Of a DNA stretch of 64,000 nucleotides, positions 23,685-36,276 are shown piece after piece. Source of the DNA: Agelaius tricolor. Its lineage: Eukaryota; Chordata; Aves; Passeriformes; Icteridae. The first letter of the stretch is position 1; each line of letters begins with the position of its first letter. The notes beneath the pieces were generated by a model. That model saw only the letters and a list, made by a program, of their open reading frames with translations, did not search any database and was not told the DNA's origin. The position numbers and the translations under genes are program-made. Where the stretch lies: positions 106,036,881-106,100,880 of the forward strand of contig JALJCS010000001.1 of the NCBI GenBank assembly GCA_023055355.1, read 5' to 3'.

Positions 23685-24772
23685 TCACAGTGATCCAGGA
23701 GTCCTTTAGTCAAATTATTACAATCTGTGTTTCTGCTAAGAGGTAGCCCATCTTTTCTTCAGGTTTGAACTACTGTTCTCCAAGAAAAGCTTTGAGTAAT
23801 TTCAGACAAGTTATTTCACTCTGATGAATTCACTATCTTGCGATATCTTCTGGGTCTTATGTAGCTCCAAAACAATTTATTTGCCAGTATCAAGAATCAA
23901 TACAGTCATTTTGATCTTGCTATTGAATCTAAAAGCATAGTACGTAGAGGGAAAAATCCCTTTTAGGATGGACAAATAATGTACCAATATTTCCTGTGTT
24001 GCAAAAAACCATTTCTTAAATTCCCACCCTTTTCTGAAGCCTAGGACGGCTAGAGCAGACTAGGAAGACAGACCAGCTGGCTGCCCACACGAACTCTCTG
24101 GTGGTGATGAGGAAGCCTGCTGGTTATCCTGCTAAACCGCTTGGAAGTGACAGCTTGCAGACTCTTGGGATGTACAGACACACAAGAGAGGAGCTCAAGC
24201 CTGTTGGAAGCTGGTAACGCCTGGATGAGGGGGAGACGGGATGGAGTGCAATCTGTGGTGTGGCAGAAAAGTGAGAGTCCTAGATTTCCAGCCAGGCTGT
24301 TCTGTATTTCCTTCTTTCTAGATCTGATTTGTTGTGTATCAAACTATGTTGAGTAGAACACTTGATAACACAGACACCTAGGGGGAGTACCCATCACTGA
24401 TCTCTGCAACCATGTTCCTTGTCAAAGACACATCCAAAACTTGGCTAGCTCCTCTATCCTCAGCATTCAGACTGAAGTGTTTATGCTACACAGGTAGCTT
24501 TGAAACTCTCATGTCAATCCTGTGACAGGCCCAACAAGAGTCCTTTGGGCACTAGGTCAGTTCTACTTGATCCATTCTTTCAAGCGACTGGAGAGCCACA
24601 CCAAACTCTGACTTGTAAGCAACTTGTAACTTGTAAGTAACTTCTGTCTTGAATATTATCTGACATCCTGTGCATTTCTGATCCTTCTGAGTTCTCAAAA
24701 GACAGAAAATTTATTAGAGATTTGTTTTGTGTGGAAAGGAAAATCAAAGGGAAAATAAAAAACCCCAAGGGA
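23685..24772. other. Unique noncoding sequence
   Basis: No gene or repeat family is recognised. The stretch 23780-23860 faintly recalls the core of a MIR-like SINE but not enough to call. Short ORFs only. Confidence 0.5.
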
Positions 24773-25103
24773 AATCACAGAATCATGGAATTGTAGAGAA
24801 GCTTGGGTTGGAAGGGACCTTAGAGATCATTTATTCCAACCACTCCTCCCTGCTACCTCCCCTTGCCCTTCCCCCTCCTTCCACCCCCTGCCCTTTTCCC
24901 CCACCCATAATGGACAAGGATGCCACCCCCACTAGAGCAAGTTACAGTTCCCTCCAACCTTCCAACCTGGCCTTGAACATTTCCGAGGATGGCGCATCCA
25001 CAGCCTCTTTGGGCAACCTATTTCAGTTCCAGCTTCATTACCCTCTGAGTAAATTTCTTCTGAACATCCAATCTAAGGCTCTCTCCCTTTAGTTTAAAAC
25101 TAG
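24773..25103 (-). mobile_element. CR1 LINE 3' fragment, reverse
   Basis: Reading right to left this is the CR1 3' UTR. On the plus strand it opens with the complement of the octamer tail (tcacagaatcatggaattg) and continues 'gggttggaagggacctta', 'aacctggccttgaac', 'gcatccacagcctct', 'gggcaacctatttcag' and 'aaatttcttctgaac'. It is 5'-truncated. A C/T-rich tract at about 24843-24906 is inserted or expanded relative to the family, apparently replacing the segment around the usual CCATGGGCAGGG. Confidence 0.93.
24843..24906. repeat. C/T-rich low-complexity tract
   Basis: Polypyrimidine run of irregular CCCTTCC/CCTCC units inside the reverse CR1 copy. It is longer than the corresponding part of CR1 and probably grew by slippage. 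Confidence 0.8.
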
Positions 25104-26073
25104 GCAACAAGCATAAGCAAACAACAGCAAGGACTTTCTAAACAGAAACTCCATTTTACCTAGACTCACGAAAAAAATACAATTATTTTCAAAGTCAAAA
25201 TTCTTTCTCATAAACTAGAAAAGTGAGCTTTCAGCAGTGTCAGCTACTTGCTCAGCACATTTTAGGCACCACCTCATCTATAACAAAGAAAAAACCTTAA
25301 AAATCTGGAATAACTAGCTGGTATTTGCCTCTTCTAGCCTTATTAAGTAGGTCATATTTCCCAAGCCTCAATATGACCACAAAACACAAAATGCATCTTT
25401 TATTTCCAGTATGAAATACTGCTATTTTAACACAGTTTTAACTTCAATAGAAACCACAATTTTCTTAAGTGTTTGGTAGTGCAGTTATATATTTATTTTG
25501 AGAGATAGTAGTTTGAGGTTTTTTTCAAATGGGAAAAACAGTTTATACTGTAAAGATGAAAGAATTTCCTTCTTCTATCGTGACTAAATGAGTGCGTTTG
25601 CATGTTCACCAAAGCTAGTCCAGAGGGGAAAATGTAGCAGAACCTGCTGTGACAAAGGAAGCAGTTGCTAGTTCAGAAATTGTTAATGTAGAAATAAGAA
25701 TCTCAGAATAAACCAAGACAAGTGATCTACCTTGAAATATATGTCAGATCTAAATGCAAAGAACTATGAAAAAAATAAAGAAAACCATTTTAGGGATGCA
25801 GCCTCGTGAACTTCTGCAGAAGTCTAGTGCTAATTGAATTTTGGGTTGTTTGTCCAGCCCACCTGGTGTACTGGATGATGCAATGACATCTAGTGGGAAA
25901 ATAATTAAGCATATTCAAATCACTGCACACTGACATAATGTTTGAATAGGTGATGCTAGAATATCTCTCTCACACAGGTAGGTGATGCTCCCAAGTGCAC
26001 TCTTTGCTAACTCTAACTGCAAAGCATTACAGAAACTGCCTACACAAGACAAGCAACCCTATCTGTGCCCTTT
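25104..26073. other. Unique AT-rich noncoding sequence
   Basis: No gene or repeat is recognised. AT-rich throughout, no ORF of note. Confidence 0.6.
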
Positions 26074-26119
26074 TTGTTGTTGTTGTTGTTGTTTGTTTTT
26101 TGTTGTTTTGTTTTGCTTT
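26074..26119. repeat. (GTT)n/(GTTTT)n simple repeat
   Basis: About six GTT units followed by irregular GTTTT units. Simple sequence; it accounts for the Val/Phe-rich peptide of the short plus ORF across it. Confidence 0.92.
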
Positions 26120-26149
26120 GGCTGAACACCAGGTGACTCTGAGCACTCA

Positions 26150-26560
26150 CAGGTTTTGTGCTTGCAAATGTCACTAATAAAGAGTGCTGGAGCCCTGAGG
26201 GCTGTGTGAGCTCTTATCACCAAGTGCACTTATCACCTGGCTTGCCTGCCTGGGCGCGCAGCAGATGGAGCACTTCACTCACATAATACACACCAGTGGG
26301 CCAGCACCGACGCTGGGTCACAGGCAAACACTGATGTAAATTATACTCAGTGCTAGACTTTTGGTGCTGTAAGGCTCCTAATGGGCTTTGTTTTCATTTT
26401 TGTCACTGGACCCTGTATACTCACAGTCTAATTGGATGATACTATTTTAATGGTGTTGGCAAGACCGAATGCGCTCGTAAAAGCTTGTGATGCTTTTGCA
26501 CTTTACAGCAATATATTACTGTTATTTGTCCAAGGAATGGTCTAAATTTGTTCATTTTTC
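26150..26560. promoter_or_regulatory. Candidate conserved noncoding element
   Basis: A complex, non-repetitive block with more CpG than its surroundings ('ctgggcgcgcagcagatgg' near 26250, 'gaatgcgctcgtaaaagc' near 26467), an E-box CAGATG and a TAATTGG-type core ('ctaattggatga'). The texture of the last 100 bp ('cactttacagcaatatatt') is typical of ancient vertebrate CNEs. No ORF spans it. Function is inference; the test is conservation against chicken and mammals. Confidence 0.3.
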
Positions 26561-26699
26561 TCCTAAAAGAATGAAATGTTAAACATATTCAGAGCTTTAA
26601 AAGTTTACAAATTTTGTGGAACTAAATCACAACCCAGTCTTTGGAAGTGGATCTCTTGTCAGTGTTCCAGAGCTGTTAAGACATTTTGCTGGTGAGCTG

Positions 26700-26860
26700 T
26701 AGTTAGTGCAGTTGGAATTAATGCAGGCTTTAAAAATGGAAATTTAGAAGCCCATTATACAGCTTTCTAAGAAAGAAAAAAACCCCAAAACATATGCCAG
26801 CACTGTAAAAGGCAGTTGTTATACTGCTAGACAAATTAATGCAAATTAGAGGGGAGAGAA
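26700..26860. promoter_or_regulatory. Candidate element with octamer/homeodomain sites
   Basis: Contains 'gcagttggaattaatgcag' and, about 115 bp on, 'acaaattaatgcaaattag', which overlaps an ATGCAAAT POU octamer with ATTAAT/AATTA cores. It lies 150 bp after the candidate block ending near 26,560 and may belong with it. Motif matches only. Confidence 0.25.
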
Positions 26861-29800
26861 ACGGAGCATGAAAGGTGGAATATGACACAGATAAAATCTG
26901 AAATAAAAACATACAAGAAAAAATGGGTCAGAAAAATCTTAAAAGAAACATTCATGCTAATTTAGTGAAGGGAAAGAACAAAATTCCAAGTGACAAGACT
27001 GTGATTCCAAAATGCCTTTCCTCTCACATCTTTCAACCTGCCTAGTGGCCCACTGCTGTGAGTCACACTTGCTGCCTTCCTGCAATTCCCTGAAGTGCTA
27101 TCAGCTATAATTACTGCATGCATTCAAGTATTCTCTAATCTTGAGCCTTGTCCTATTACCTTTCACTGGTATATGAGACATGAAACTTGCTGAGATGTTC
27201 TCCTGGATTTAGGCACCTAAATTCAACTGATTTTTAGGACAAATAAAGCAGTTCAAACCCTGTCCCCTGGTTCTTGAAGTGAGAATTTGATGAACCAGAA
27301 TCCAAAACTGGGGAAACAACAAAAAATCCACATTTCCTTTTCAGCTGCTGATTATCCTTAGACCTCTGACTGCCCCAGTTCAAATATCCAAATGTCTTGT
27401 TCAAATCCACAGATAATCATAACTCAGAAATTATTAATCAAGTTATGAATTAAATCCAGACTCCCCTTTACTGTGCTTCTTTGTTGGTCTTGTTTGCAGA
27501 ACAAACTGCACACTTGCCAGCCACTAGGACAGGATATCCCTGCACAATGTGAATGTAAGGGCATTTCTCTGTAACGGTATCTGGAAAAAGAAATAGTGCC
27601 TTAGATTCATACAGGGGCCAGACCACTCTGGCCCAATGAATCATGATTTTTTTCTGTGAAGTGGCACTGCTTCAATAAGAAGGATGGAGAATCTTTAATG
27701 CAAAGAGCACAGCCTGGCTGTTAGGGCACCATTTTAGCAGATGTCTTCTGCCTCCACAGGTTGCAGGAAGAATTGATTTCAGGTCTAGGTTCCTCGACAA
27801 GTGTTTGAGTTCCAGACTGGGAAATTGAAACAATTGTGGAAAACCTTTTGGACTGGAGAAGTACCACTGCTCCTTCTTTACCTTTTATACCTGTTCTGGC
27901 TGTAAAAGGCATCTCTAGCAATGATGACATACTTAGAGCATAAATGTTGGTTCACCCAGAAATTAAAGGGAAAAGAGGTGAAATAAAAGCAATCAGCCAA
28001 TAAACCTGCACGTGTGTGTGTCCAAACCAGCCTGCTGTTTTAACTTATTAGTGCTCAAAAATCCCACTTGAAACCCAAAGTAAAACGCCACAGAAATTGT
28101 TAAGAATTCAAGAGACAATAAAAATGGTTGTTTTGATTTAGATAAGGACTTTCATTGTCCAGTGCTCTTCCACGGATCAACAGCAGTGGTTAAATACATA
28201 CTGTAAAAAATAGAAATATTTTACAAATATTTTACAGAGCATACAGGTCTGGCTTCGGCTACAGGAATCAGGATTTCAGAAAGAAAAACAAAAAAAGCAA
28301 ACCAATGCCTTATAGGACCGAAAAGAGGGAAGAGAAAGATTTGAAGGATGAAGAAAATCCTATATAATAAAGGAATGGTAAGACTCAAAAGGCAGAAGTG
28401 ACAATCACTACTTTTCTTTATTTAGAGAGATGAGCTTGATAAACTCAGAAAAGGTGATAAAGATCTTTCTAGCATTGTCCTCAAGAACTGTGAAGACCAT
28501 CATAGCAAAGTTGATCATCATTTTTACAGAGAGTTGCAGCAAGTTTTGTGTGTCAAAATATGACTGCAACAACTGTCTTTCCAGCCATGGTGAACTCAGT
28601 AAAATTCCATTAGATATTTGTAATACTTCAAGGGACATTTCCCCCTGAACTCACCTGACATGTTGATCGATTAAATGACATATAAGCAAAAAATAGGTCA
28701 TACTCTTATAATCAGCTGATATCTAAAACCTATAAAAAAATCAGCATACATATAATATAGGAGTTTGAAAAATTCATATCTATAAAAGAAAAATATATCT
28801 GGGGTAATGTGCAATCCATATGCATGTCAAATCAGTAAGATATTTGAGCCTCTGTGAATGTAAACTCGTATGCCATTCCCTTTCCTTTTGACCCTGGGAC
28901 CCTGTAGTGAAGAGGGAATAGTCTCTAGTTGAGCATGTCAGCTAAAGAAAAACCCAATTATCCAGGTTCATTTCAGATGACAATGCCTCAGAAATGCATG
29001 AAGATCCTTGGTTTGGAGACATGTTAGGAGGAAGAGGACAGTGGTTTTTGTTTGACTATAATGATGAGGAGAAAGGTCTCTTTTGCCTTCAGCTTTTCCA
29101 GGCTGGCTTTCTATTGTCACTGCAAGCATGGGAATTTTCTGGACTGTCCCTTGTTATTTATGTTTGGCTTCAGAAACCATGGCAAAAAAGGGGAGTTCCC
29201 CAAAATAAAGATGATCACATCTTCCCATCCCTACCAATATAACTCTTAGGAAAGAGGATTTTGGTTTGTTTAAGAGTAGAAATTATAATGTCATAAGTCT
29301 GCCCTGCACTTTACTCAGTGTACCAAGTTGCTTGTTCATGGCCATTTTAAGTGATAAATAAAGACAGCCTACAAAAAGCAGACCTCATGAAGACTATAAT
29401 CACACTTTATTCAGCCAGAAAAATTCACTTCTTGGATATAATTTTGGGGACTTGGTGACAAGTTAGGTTATTTGTTCCTGTAGTGTCATTTATTCAATTA
29501 TATTCTTTAGCTTCCTTGCTACCCATTATATCTCTCCCATCCTTTTACTGATGCACATATGTAGAAGACATTTTACAAAGGCAGAGTACAATTTCAAGCA
29601 CCAGATTGACCATATGCACACAGACTGCCTGTGATGCCCAAGTATTAATACTGCTTTTCAGTGTGAGTATAATTAATCCATTATGAGCGGGAAATGCAAC
29701 ATGTGCTGTATATGTACAGAATTGTTGTGTCATTCTTCTGCACTGATCTATTGTTTTTGGAAACCACTGGGTCCACGGAGCAGACACAATGCATTTTTTC

Positions 29801-30768
29801 CTCAGATTGCACAATAAATATGGTGGCCTCAGGAAAACTCAGGCCTACCACTAACAGTCTCATTTTCTGAAAGACAGTTACTGTTTGAGGTATATTTTTT
29901 GTTCTCAAAACCTGTAAGGAAACAACTTTGAGAATGGCACCCAAAGCCTGCAGCTCAACCTGATGCAATTGTTAGAGACAGAAACAGTTCACCAGGTAGG
30001 TCTTGCTAGAGAACAAGAGAAAAAATATCTATTTTTGGTTTTGGATCTTAGTTCTGTACTGTGGGACCATGGAATTCAGATAATCTCTTTATACAGCTCT
30101 GTAAATCTCCAGTCTTTCCATGAGAGTTCTGACATCGCTAGAAGCCATTCCTTCCCTTCAGGATGGTATGGTTACATCATTCTGCAGTAGGCCTCCTGAA
30201 GGCTCCAGAAAGGATTGTGTACCTATAAGAGTAGGGGAGGATTTGATATGTACCACCATTTGTCTAATAATTTGTCCTCGATGTCCCTGTTGAATGTTCT
30301 CAGTAACACTCGTAAGACATTTAGATCTCTTTCTGAGGAAGCCACTGTGTGTGTTTGACTTGCATAAGAGGAGAAGAAAAGGAGAGGGGAGAAAGTACAA
30401 CACAAAACATTAAAATAGAGTGAGTTCTTACATACCACACTGCAGCAGAAGTTGTACAAGATATTCTCTGGGTAGGTTAGAAAGTTTGAGCAGTTCGCCC
30501 CAAAGATTTTCGTCTCATAAAAAGACCAACAAAACCAGTGTTTGATGTATTTTGGCAAACTACCACTGACAGTGGAGGCAGGTTTACTTGGTGAATTACA
30601 TGTCTGAGCATTTGAATAGCTCTGAATAGTGGACAGAGAGAACCAGTCAATCCAAGCTGCGGGTCTCTAGTCAAGGGCATCTGGTGAAATTTTTACAGTC
30701 TGTGATGGATAGGAATTTTGACTAGAGCACCCAATTGCTAGTTCTGGACTTGAATCTAGCTATATGTA
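26861..30768. other. Unique noncoding sequence
   Basis: About 3.9 kb without recognised repeats or genes. It holds an exon-like 45-codon open segment after a splice-acceptor-like sequence (28426-28560) and otherwise overlapping short ORFs (up to 95 codons near 29681-29968, minus). AT-rich patches lie at 28680-28810. Confidence 0.5.
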
Positions 30769-31026
30769 GGAATGGCCTGAGGCTGTGTCAGGGGGAGGTT
30801 TAGATTGGATATTAAAAAAAGGTTTTTCACCCAGAGGGTGGTTGGGCACTGGAACAGATCCCCAGGGAAGTGGTCACAGCACCAAGCCTGAAAGATTTCA
30901 AGAAGTGTTTGGACAATGCTCTCAGGCATGGTGTGAATCTTGGAGATGGTTCTGTGTAGGGCCAGGAACTGGACTCAATGATCCTTGTGGGTTGCTTCCA
31001 GCTCAGCATATTCTGTCATTCTGTAG
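30769..31026 (+). mobile_element. CR1 LINE 3' fragment
   Basis: A 5'-truncated CR1 of a subfamily different from the copies near 1.4 and 48.3 kb. The order is 'ggaatggcctgaggctgtgtc', 'gagggtggttgggcactgg', 'gatccccagggaagtgg', 'agcaccaagcctg', 'tttggacaatgctctcagg', 'ggactcaatgatccttgtgg' and a degenerate tail ttctgtcattctgta. The 3' end is complete. Confidence 0.92.
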
Positions 31027-33146
31027 TTGAGGTAAAGCACAATCCTGAGGGATTTCTCTGGTGGCTATATATTTGGACATTTCCTCCCGTTGAGCATCAG
31101 CCTCAATGCTGGTAGGATCAGCTAAGGAATTGCTCTGGGATAAAAGACAAAATTACTTTGAGCACCTTGACAAAAAGAGAAGTAGGACATAAATTGCTGA
31201 ATATTTTGAACCTTTCAACAGACTACAATTTAGCTTATCTCTGTTTTCATCCAATCTCTTCTTTCACAACAAAACCATACACTTTTGTTTCTTCTATGAC
31301 AAACATTTTAAACCACCTGAAGTTCTCGGTGACATAGAGATTAACGTGACTCCTGGATACAATTTTAACGAAATGACAACATTTTGGTCTCATGTGCTGT
31401 GCAATCTTTTCTCCATTTGTAGAAGAATCTACTGGATTCAGATTCAACACAGTATCTTTTTCTGACAAAATAAGAAGTAATTGTCCTTTGTAATGGCAGA
31501 GCATATATGCATGCTTACAAAATTACCACCAGCCAAATGGTAGTTATGATTGTTTTGATTCCCCATGTAGCTGCCTGCAGAAGAATATAGATATCTTCAC
31601 TATTGTTCACATAATGATGAAAAAGTCATTACATGAAGCTGTGGTCAAGATGATTCACATGGAACTGCTGGGTAAAATTACCACCTTCAGCTGTACTCTA
31701 AGGACATCTGCTAGTAAAACTGCCTCTGGTCTATTCAGTTCATCATTCAGGCAGCAAACTCTACAAGTTCAGGGCTTGCTTCAAAAGAGGATCAGTATTT
31801 TAGGCAGTTGGAGGGAGATGCACAACAAAAAGAAAAAAACTTTCCAGTTATCTTTCACTTGGAATTGCATGGAAGACAAAAATAATTTGTTCTCTTCTTC
31901 AGTGTCTGAATTTCACAGAAGTTTTAGATACTTCCTTTATGGAATTAGGCTATAAACAGTGGTAATTTAGTTGAAATGACAGATTTATGTTGAAACATAG
32001 TAAATGGAGTAAGACATTTTATAAGGTTTCAGCAATCAATAGGCACATGATGAGACTGAGAATCTACTTAAACAATAGTATTAAGGGCACAGTGAGAGTT
32101 GTTTAGCTGAGATTAGTGGAATTAATAGTGTTTTTGAGTGAAGAACTGGTGAGGAGTCTGACAGAGAGCTTGTTAAAATTCAGGGTGATCATTTAATTTG
32201 GTTTTGAATAAGTGTTTTAATGCTTTGCTTAACAGCAGGACTCGATACCTTATACCTGGTTCACAACTCAGGAATAACTACTTGCTACTATTAAGTTCTT
32301 ATCTTTTATAAAGCTCCATCATTGATAGCTCATTGGGCCAGCATTATTGACATTTCATAGGCAGTTTTTGCTGCATCTTGTTATGCTACGCAAAATGTTC
32401 ATCCAACTTTGGGTTTTTCTGTTGCATCTGCAGTCCAACACACTTTATTGAGAAGCAAGCCTTGCCAAAAGCTTGTCTGTACATGAAAAATTGCTTCCAT
32501 AAAGTCTGAAATAATTACCAGCTGTGTCTTCTGAAATTCGTACAGGCTACTATTCATCATTATTGAAGCTGGACTTTGGATTCTTGTACCTGGTGGGTTT
32601 TTTTACTGAACCCGTCTATTTTTCCAAGTCTTTAAAACTTTTGCAAGTCATTGGATTCTGTGAATATGATGAAAATCAAATAGCCTTTTTGAAGTGAATT
32701 TAATTTATTTGAGTTTTCTGATCAAAAACTACTGGTCTGGATACATACTTGTGACATACAAATTCATTTAAACTTTTCATATCCTCAAGTTACAGAACAC
32801 AGTAGGGAACATACCCTGATTTTCAACAGAAAACTTCTAATATAACATTCTTATTTTTACATATGTATTTAAAGCTATGCAGATTGCCTGTGAAAGAAAG
32901 CGACTAGCTTGCTTCATTTATGAATATCAGTGAGCTTTCAATGTTAAATACGCACAATTCTTGTAAACCTTACTAGATTACAAGGTAATCTTAAATGAGT
33001 TGGACAAAAATTTCTCAGTCATTCATGTTAGGGTGACTCCTTGCAGTTTTTGAGTCATGAGATGCTCCCTTCCCAGATAACATACACTTTACACTTCCAG
33101 TCTTTTGCACATTTGCTCTGAGTCATTGTACAGTGATTTATAGCCA
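31027..33146. other. Unique noncoding sequence
   Basis: AT-rich with no recognised gene or repeat. The 113-codon plus ORF at 31614-31955 has no recognisable domain. Confidence 0.55.
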
Positions 33147-33189
33147 CATATATATATATTTATATATATTTATATATATATATATTATA
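33147..33189. repeat. (TA)n/(TATTTA)n microsatellite
   Basis: About 43 bp of TA units broken twice by TTTA, giving a TATATATATT-like higher-order pattern. Simple sequence, likely length-variable. Confidence 0.93.
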
Positions 33190-35805
33190 CCTCTCCCAGA
33201 TAATAAGAAGAAAAGAAATGTGGAAATAATCAAAAGCTTTAAGTTAGGAAATATGGAAAACTGATAAGGGAAGCCATAGAGCACAGGCTGGCAGGGTTTC
33301 CAAGAGTGAGAGGGTGGGGATGAGAGTAGAAAGGGTCATAAAAGCTGGAACAAAGTGAAGCAGTTTATTAGAGCAGATAAGAGACATTGATTATAGGAAG
33401 AAAAAGCTCCCTGCTGTACAGAGTGCTTAAGAGCAGAGATTTCACTTGCTGCCAATTCATCTTTAATTTGTAGAAAACAGAATTCTCTCTAGGTTTGCCA
33501 CTGTCATTGTAATACAGTTTCTCATATTTGATATCAATTTTAAGATTAAGAGTCTTTAATTTGATCTAGCCCTCTGTCCACTGCTCCAGAGGGGAGTCAC
33601 AGGATTCTGACACAAGTCAGATGTGCAGATACGAAAGACAGCATTGATCCAAAAGTTTCATACAGGCTTGAAAGAAGTTCCCAAGGGAACTGAAAATAGT
33701 TGAGAAAATGCTACATGATGAAAACATCTCATGTTAAGAGCTTAAACTATTAATTTTGGGAATTTTAATTTTATGCCTTCCATGAATTTACAGGGACAAT
33801 GATAGGTGGATCACAAGCATCATCATGTAATAAAAATGGCAAGTATTCTAAAAGAGACACATAGGTAACTCATAATTTTAAGAGGATGACACAAATTACA
33901 TTGAATTTACTTCTCTTCAGATATTTTTGTAAAGACAATAGGTAAGGAACTGCATTTATTGGCCTCCAATGTTTTTTGGAACAAAGCAATTATGGGTATA
34001 TAAACTACATCTCAGCTACTAACAGTAACAGTATTAAAAACCAGAGGGATTACCTTACCTTATCTCATAAGTAATTTTGGAGTATTGTAAGACTCCAAAA
34101 TGTTCGTTTTTGCATCCTTCTCCTTATGCCACATTCCTTATTTGTCTTAACATCTGCCTTTTCTTTTAAAATCTTGACTAGAAACCAGGTGCTGAATGAC
34201 ATGGGAAGACTTCTTCCAAGAAGCATCATCATAACTGTAGGTGCATTAAAAGTGGGGAAGACATTGCAGTGTGCTTGAAGTATGGATATGAGCAAAGATC
34301 TAAGATGAAAAGTTTGTACCATAGATCTGAATGTCTGAGATAAGTTTTCTAGTTAAAAATAACCAAAGACATAATTAAAGAGGGATGTTTGCAACAGATG
34401 TTTGCATTTTGAATACCACTGGGGATGATATGAAAATAGGTGGTCCAAGCTTTTTTTAGTTTTAAGTGAAACACTGCTGCCTTTTCAGTCAACCTTTTCC
34501 ATTTTTCCTCTGGCCTTTTTTTTTTTCTGTATATTGAATCAGCTAGATATTTCTGTCTATTCTTTTGAAAACTGAAAATTCAGATGATTTTGTGAAAAAT
34601 TGTCCTCTCTTTATCCTGCAGAAAGTGATAATAACAAAGGTTTGGTTTGATTTGCCTAGAAAGTTACAAAGATTTCCCACAGACTTGGAAAAAAGTAATT
34701 TTACAATGAAAGCTGCCATAAAATAAATGTTTTAACCACTTCTGTACTATAAGAATAAAAATCGAAATAATTTCCAGGTATAAGACTAAACCAAGGCAAG
34801 ACCTAAAAGCATAGGTGTGTAGGGGACACAGATGGCTGTAAAACCTTATTCTTGTTTCCTGCTGCAAGAGAAATTCCTTTTGTCTTTGATTTTAGTCAGC
34901 AGCAGAACTGTAGGAAGGAATCACTACCATAAAATTGGCAAGCTTTTTCTCAGCTGTATAACAAAGAATACAAGGGATGTTCCACACCTGTAATTTTCAG
35001 TCATAGAGATTTTACTCTTATGATGTTTAATTGTTTTGTCTTCCAGAAAAAAAGAGTTTTCAAATGTACTTAGTTAAGGCTGCTATGCAGGCTGGTATAG
35101 TAAATCCTTCAAAATTTCTGCACCGACCCAGGTCAGTGGTTTGCTCTTTGAAGCTGAGGCTGTCTTCAATGCAAGCGTTCAAAAGAATTGTTCATATAGA
35201 GATGTCTGTTTTAGAGAAGGCAGGAGCCACTGTTACTAGATTTATGCTTTATTGCAACACAGATCTATCCAAAGGTATGTCACTAATTTTTGAGCACAAT
35301 GGAGGAGAAGTTGTAGCAGATCCTGAAATTACTTCAAGGAAACTTTTTACCCTCAACACTGACTTTGGTTTGCATTGATTTAATCTAGACCATAGTTTAA
35401 ATGAGTTTAAATATTAAAAGGATGCTGCTGTATCTCCGTATGATGCACTCTTTTAACTGGGTGAATAAGAAAACATTCAGAAAAAACCATGACAATTTGT
35501 GGCAGGAAAATTTAAGGAATTATGAACCTTGGTTTACTTCGCTTTGCTCTGATGCGTAGAAGCACGTATCTAATACTCCATGGGTCTCTCTGGGAAGTGT
35601 GGCAATAGACAAGTGATTACTTCTCTGTTTTTGTTGATTCTGAGGGGGCTGAGGGAAGAAAAAACCTCTGGCAGAGGAATAGTAGATACCCCCCTGGAGT
35701 ATCTTATTCTGTGTCATTGTGTGGTATGTGAAATGTTTGAACAGCTTTAGCTGCAAAAGAAAATATCTAAAAATCCCAGTCAATAAGCTGTCAGTTACAA
35801 GAAGC
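33190..35805. other. Unique noncoding sequence
   Basis: No repeat family is recognised. A 115-codon plus ORF at 35031-35378 follows a pyrimidine-rich 'gttttgtcttccag', which resembles a splice acceptor, but I cannot match the peptide to any family and there is no good downstream splice donor. It is treated as noncoding. Confidence 0.5.
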
Positions 35806-36135
35806 AGCTGAGGGACACTTGGCTCATTCAGCCTAAAGAAGAGGCTGAGGGGAGACATCTCAGCAGCCTCAGCTTCCTCAGGAGGGGAAGTGGAGGGGCA
35901 GGCTCTCACTTCTCAGATTCCAGTGATAGAACTTGTGGGAATGGCCTGAGGCTGTGTCAGTCTCCACCATTAGGAAAAGGGTGGTTGGGCACTGGAACAG
36001 GCTCCCCAGAACAGTGGGCTCAGCACCAAGCCTGACAGAGCTCAAGAAGTATTTGGAAATGCTCTCAGGCCCTTGGTGTGATTCTTGGGGGTGGTTCTGC
36101 GCAGGGTCAGGAGTTAACTCTGTTGGCCTTAGGGG
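35806..36135 (+). mobile_element. CR1 LINE fragment, 3'-truncated
   Basis: Begins in the conserved 'ttcagcctaaagaagaggctg' and 'ggggagacatctcagcagcc' segment. It goes through 'ggaatggcctgaggctgtgtc', 'gggtggttgggcactgg', 'agcaccaagcctgacagag' and 'gaaatgctctcagg' to 'cagggtcaggagtta', then stops before the octamer tail. The middle matches the CR1 copy near 30.8 kb, so both belong to the same or a sister subfamily, on the same strand. Missing the 3' end is unusual for CR1 and implies a later deletion or recombination. Confidence 0.92.
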
Positions 36136-36217
36136 CAGGAATCAGGCTCTGAAAATACTACTCCAATGTAAGCTGGAAGCAAACAGGTTAAGTATATGCC
36201 ACATAATAAGTAAAGAT

Positions 36218-36276
36218 TTGTTTTGTGGTTTTTTTTGTTTTGTTTTGCTTTTTTTTTTGTGTTTTTTTTTTTTTTC
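36218..36276. repeat. T-rich / (GTTTT)n tract
   Basis: Runs of T broken by single G or C, ending in about 14 T. It lies 85 bp after the truncated CR1. On the minus strand it yields a Lys-rich spurious peptide. It could be the poly-A of an old minus-strand retrotransposition, but nothing recognisable precedes it. Confidence 0.88.

Noticed and set aside
23780..23870. Possible MIR-type SINE core
   Set aside because: Similarity to the pattern is vague and broken by mismatches; not enough to call.
35031..35378. 115-codon ORF after an acceptor-like site
   Set aside because: Considered as a ribosomal-protein-like or other processed pseudogene but no family could be matched with confidence, and no donor follows.
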